Shown in pieces: positions 5,697 to 5,709 of a DNA stretch of 5,709 nt. The stretch spans positions 1-5,709 of the forward strand of contig WFQA01000064.1 of assembly GCA_015487255.1 (NCBI GenBank). The letters are read 5' to 3'. The DNA is from Paracoccaceae bacterium (GTDB lineage: Bacteria; Pseudomonadota; Alphaproteobacteria; Rhodobacterales; Rhodobacteraceae). The notes under the pieces were generated by a model. That model was not told where the DNA came from and did no database searches. It was given only the letters and a program-made list of their open reading frames with translations. How positions within the stretch are numbered: the stretch's first letter is position 1; every line of letters starts with the position of its first letter. The position numbers and the translations under genes were made by a program.

Positions 5697-5709
5697 GCGG
5701 TTGTAGCTC
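5697..5709 (+). tRNA. Second tRNA-Asp, 5' fragment (runs off right edge)
   Basis: The last 13 bases, GCGGTTGTAGCTC, are identical to the start of the complete tRNA-Asp at 5429 and sit behind the same promoter. The anticodon is outside the window. Identity as tRNA-Asp is inferred from the acceptor strand, D-stem and duplicated upstream region. Confidence 0.8.

Larger units (their letters stand above)
5624..5709 (+). repeat. Direct repeat copy 2: tRNA-Asp upstream region and tRNA start
   Basis: This is the second copy of the 5357-5441 unit, continuing to the window edge. The T6 run (5628-5633), the block around the -35, the -10 and the leader are all retained. The spacing between tRNA starts is 268 bp. 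Confidence 0.85.

Overview
The window looks like chromosome from an alphaproteobacterium, most likely the Rhodobacteraceae (Roseobacter group). The clues are high-GC codon use, the style of the HisN-like phosphatase and ZntA-like ATPase, and G+C-rich intergenic hairpins ending in a CCCCCGGAGTATTT-type tail. I recall that tail from Rhodobacteraceae genomes. The assignment is recollection plus inference, not a search result.

Layout, left to right. (1) Bases 1-61, minus strand: the first codons of a divergent lipoprotein cut off by the window edge. (2) Bases 202-2609, plus strand: two genes overlapping by ATGA. The first is a HisN-type inositol-monophosphatase-family phosphatase. The second is a Na/Pi-cotransporter-family membrane protein with a C-terminal PhoU-like domain. 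(3) Bases 2644-2758: tRNA-Val(TAC) with its own promoter. (4) Bases 2759-3205: about 450 bp without a credible gene, holding a structured post-tRNA repeat, several strong hairpins, a candidate bidirectional terminator and a Rhodobacteraceae-type hairpin repeat. (5) Bases 3206-5290, minus strand: a complete P1B-type Zn/Cd/Pb-exporting ATPase (ZntA class), with a promoter built like a MerR-family target (19-bp spacer with an imperfect dyad). (6) Bases 5357-5709, plus strand: a tRNA-Asp(GTC) gene with promoter, followed 268 bp later by a second copy of promoter and tRNA start that runs off the end.

Functionally the window is mostly housekeeping: phosphate-related metabolism and transport, metal efflux and tRNAs. 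I found no new multi-gene system. The most interesting signals are in the non-coding DNA. Two unrelated tRNAs (Val and Asp) share a roughly 78-bp 3' flank whose hairpin is kept by paired compensatory changes. All three tRNA promoters use the same TAAAAC -10 box at 17-bp spacing. The zntA promoter has MerR-type architecture and abuts the duplicated tRNA-Asp upstream element.
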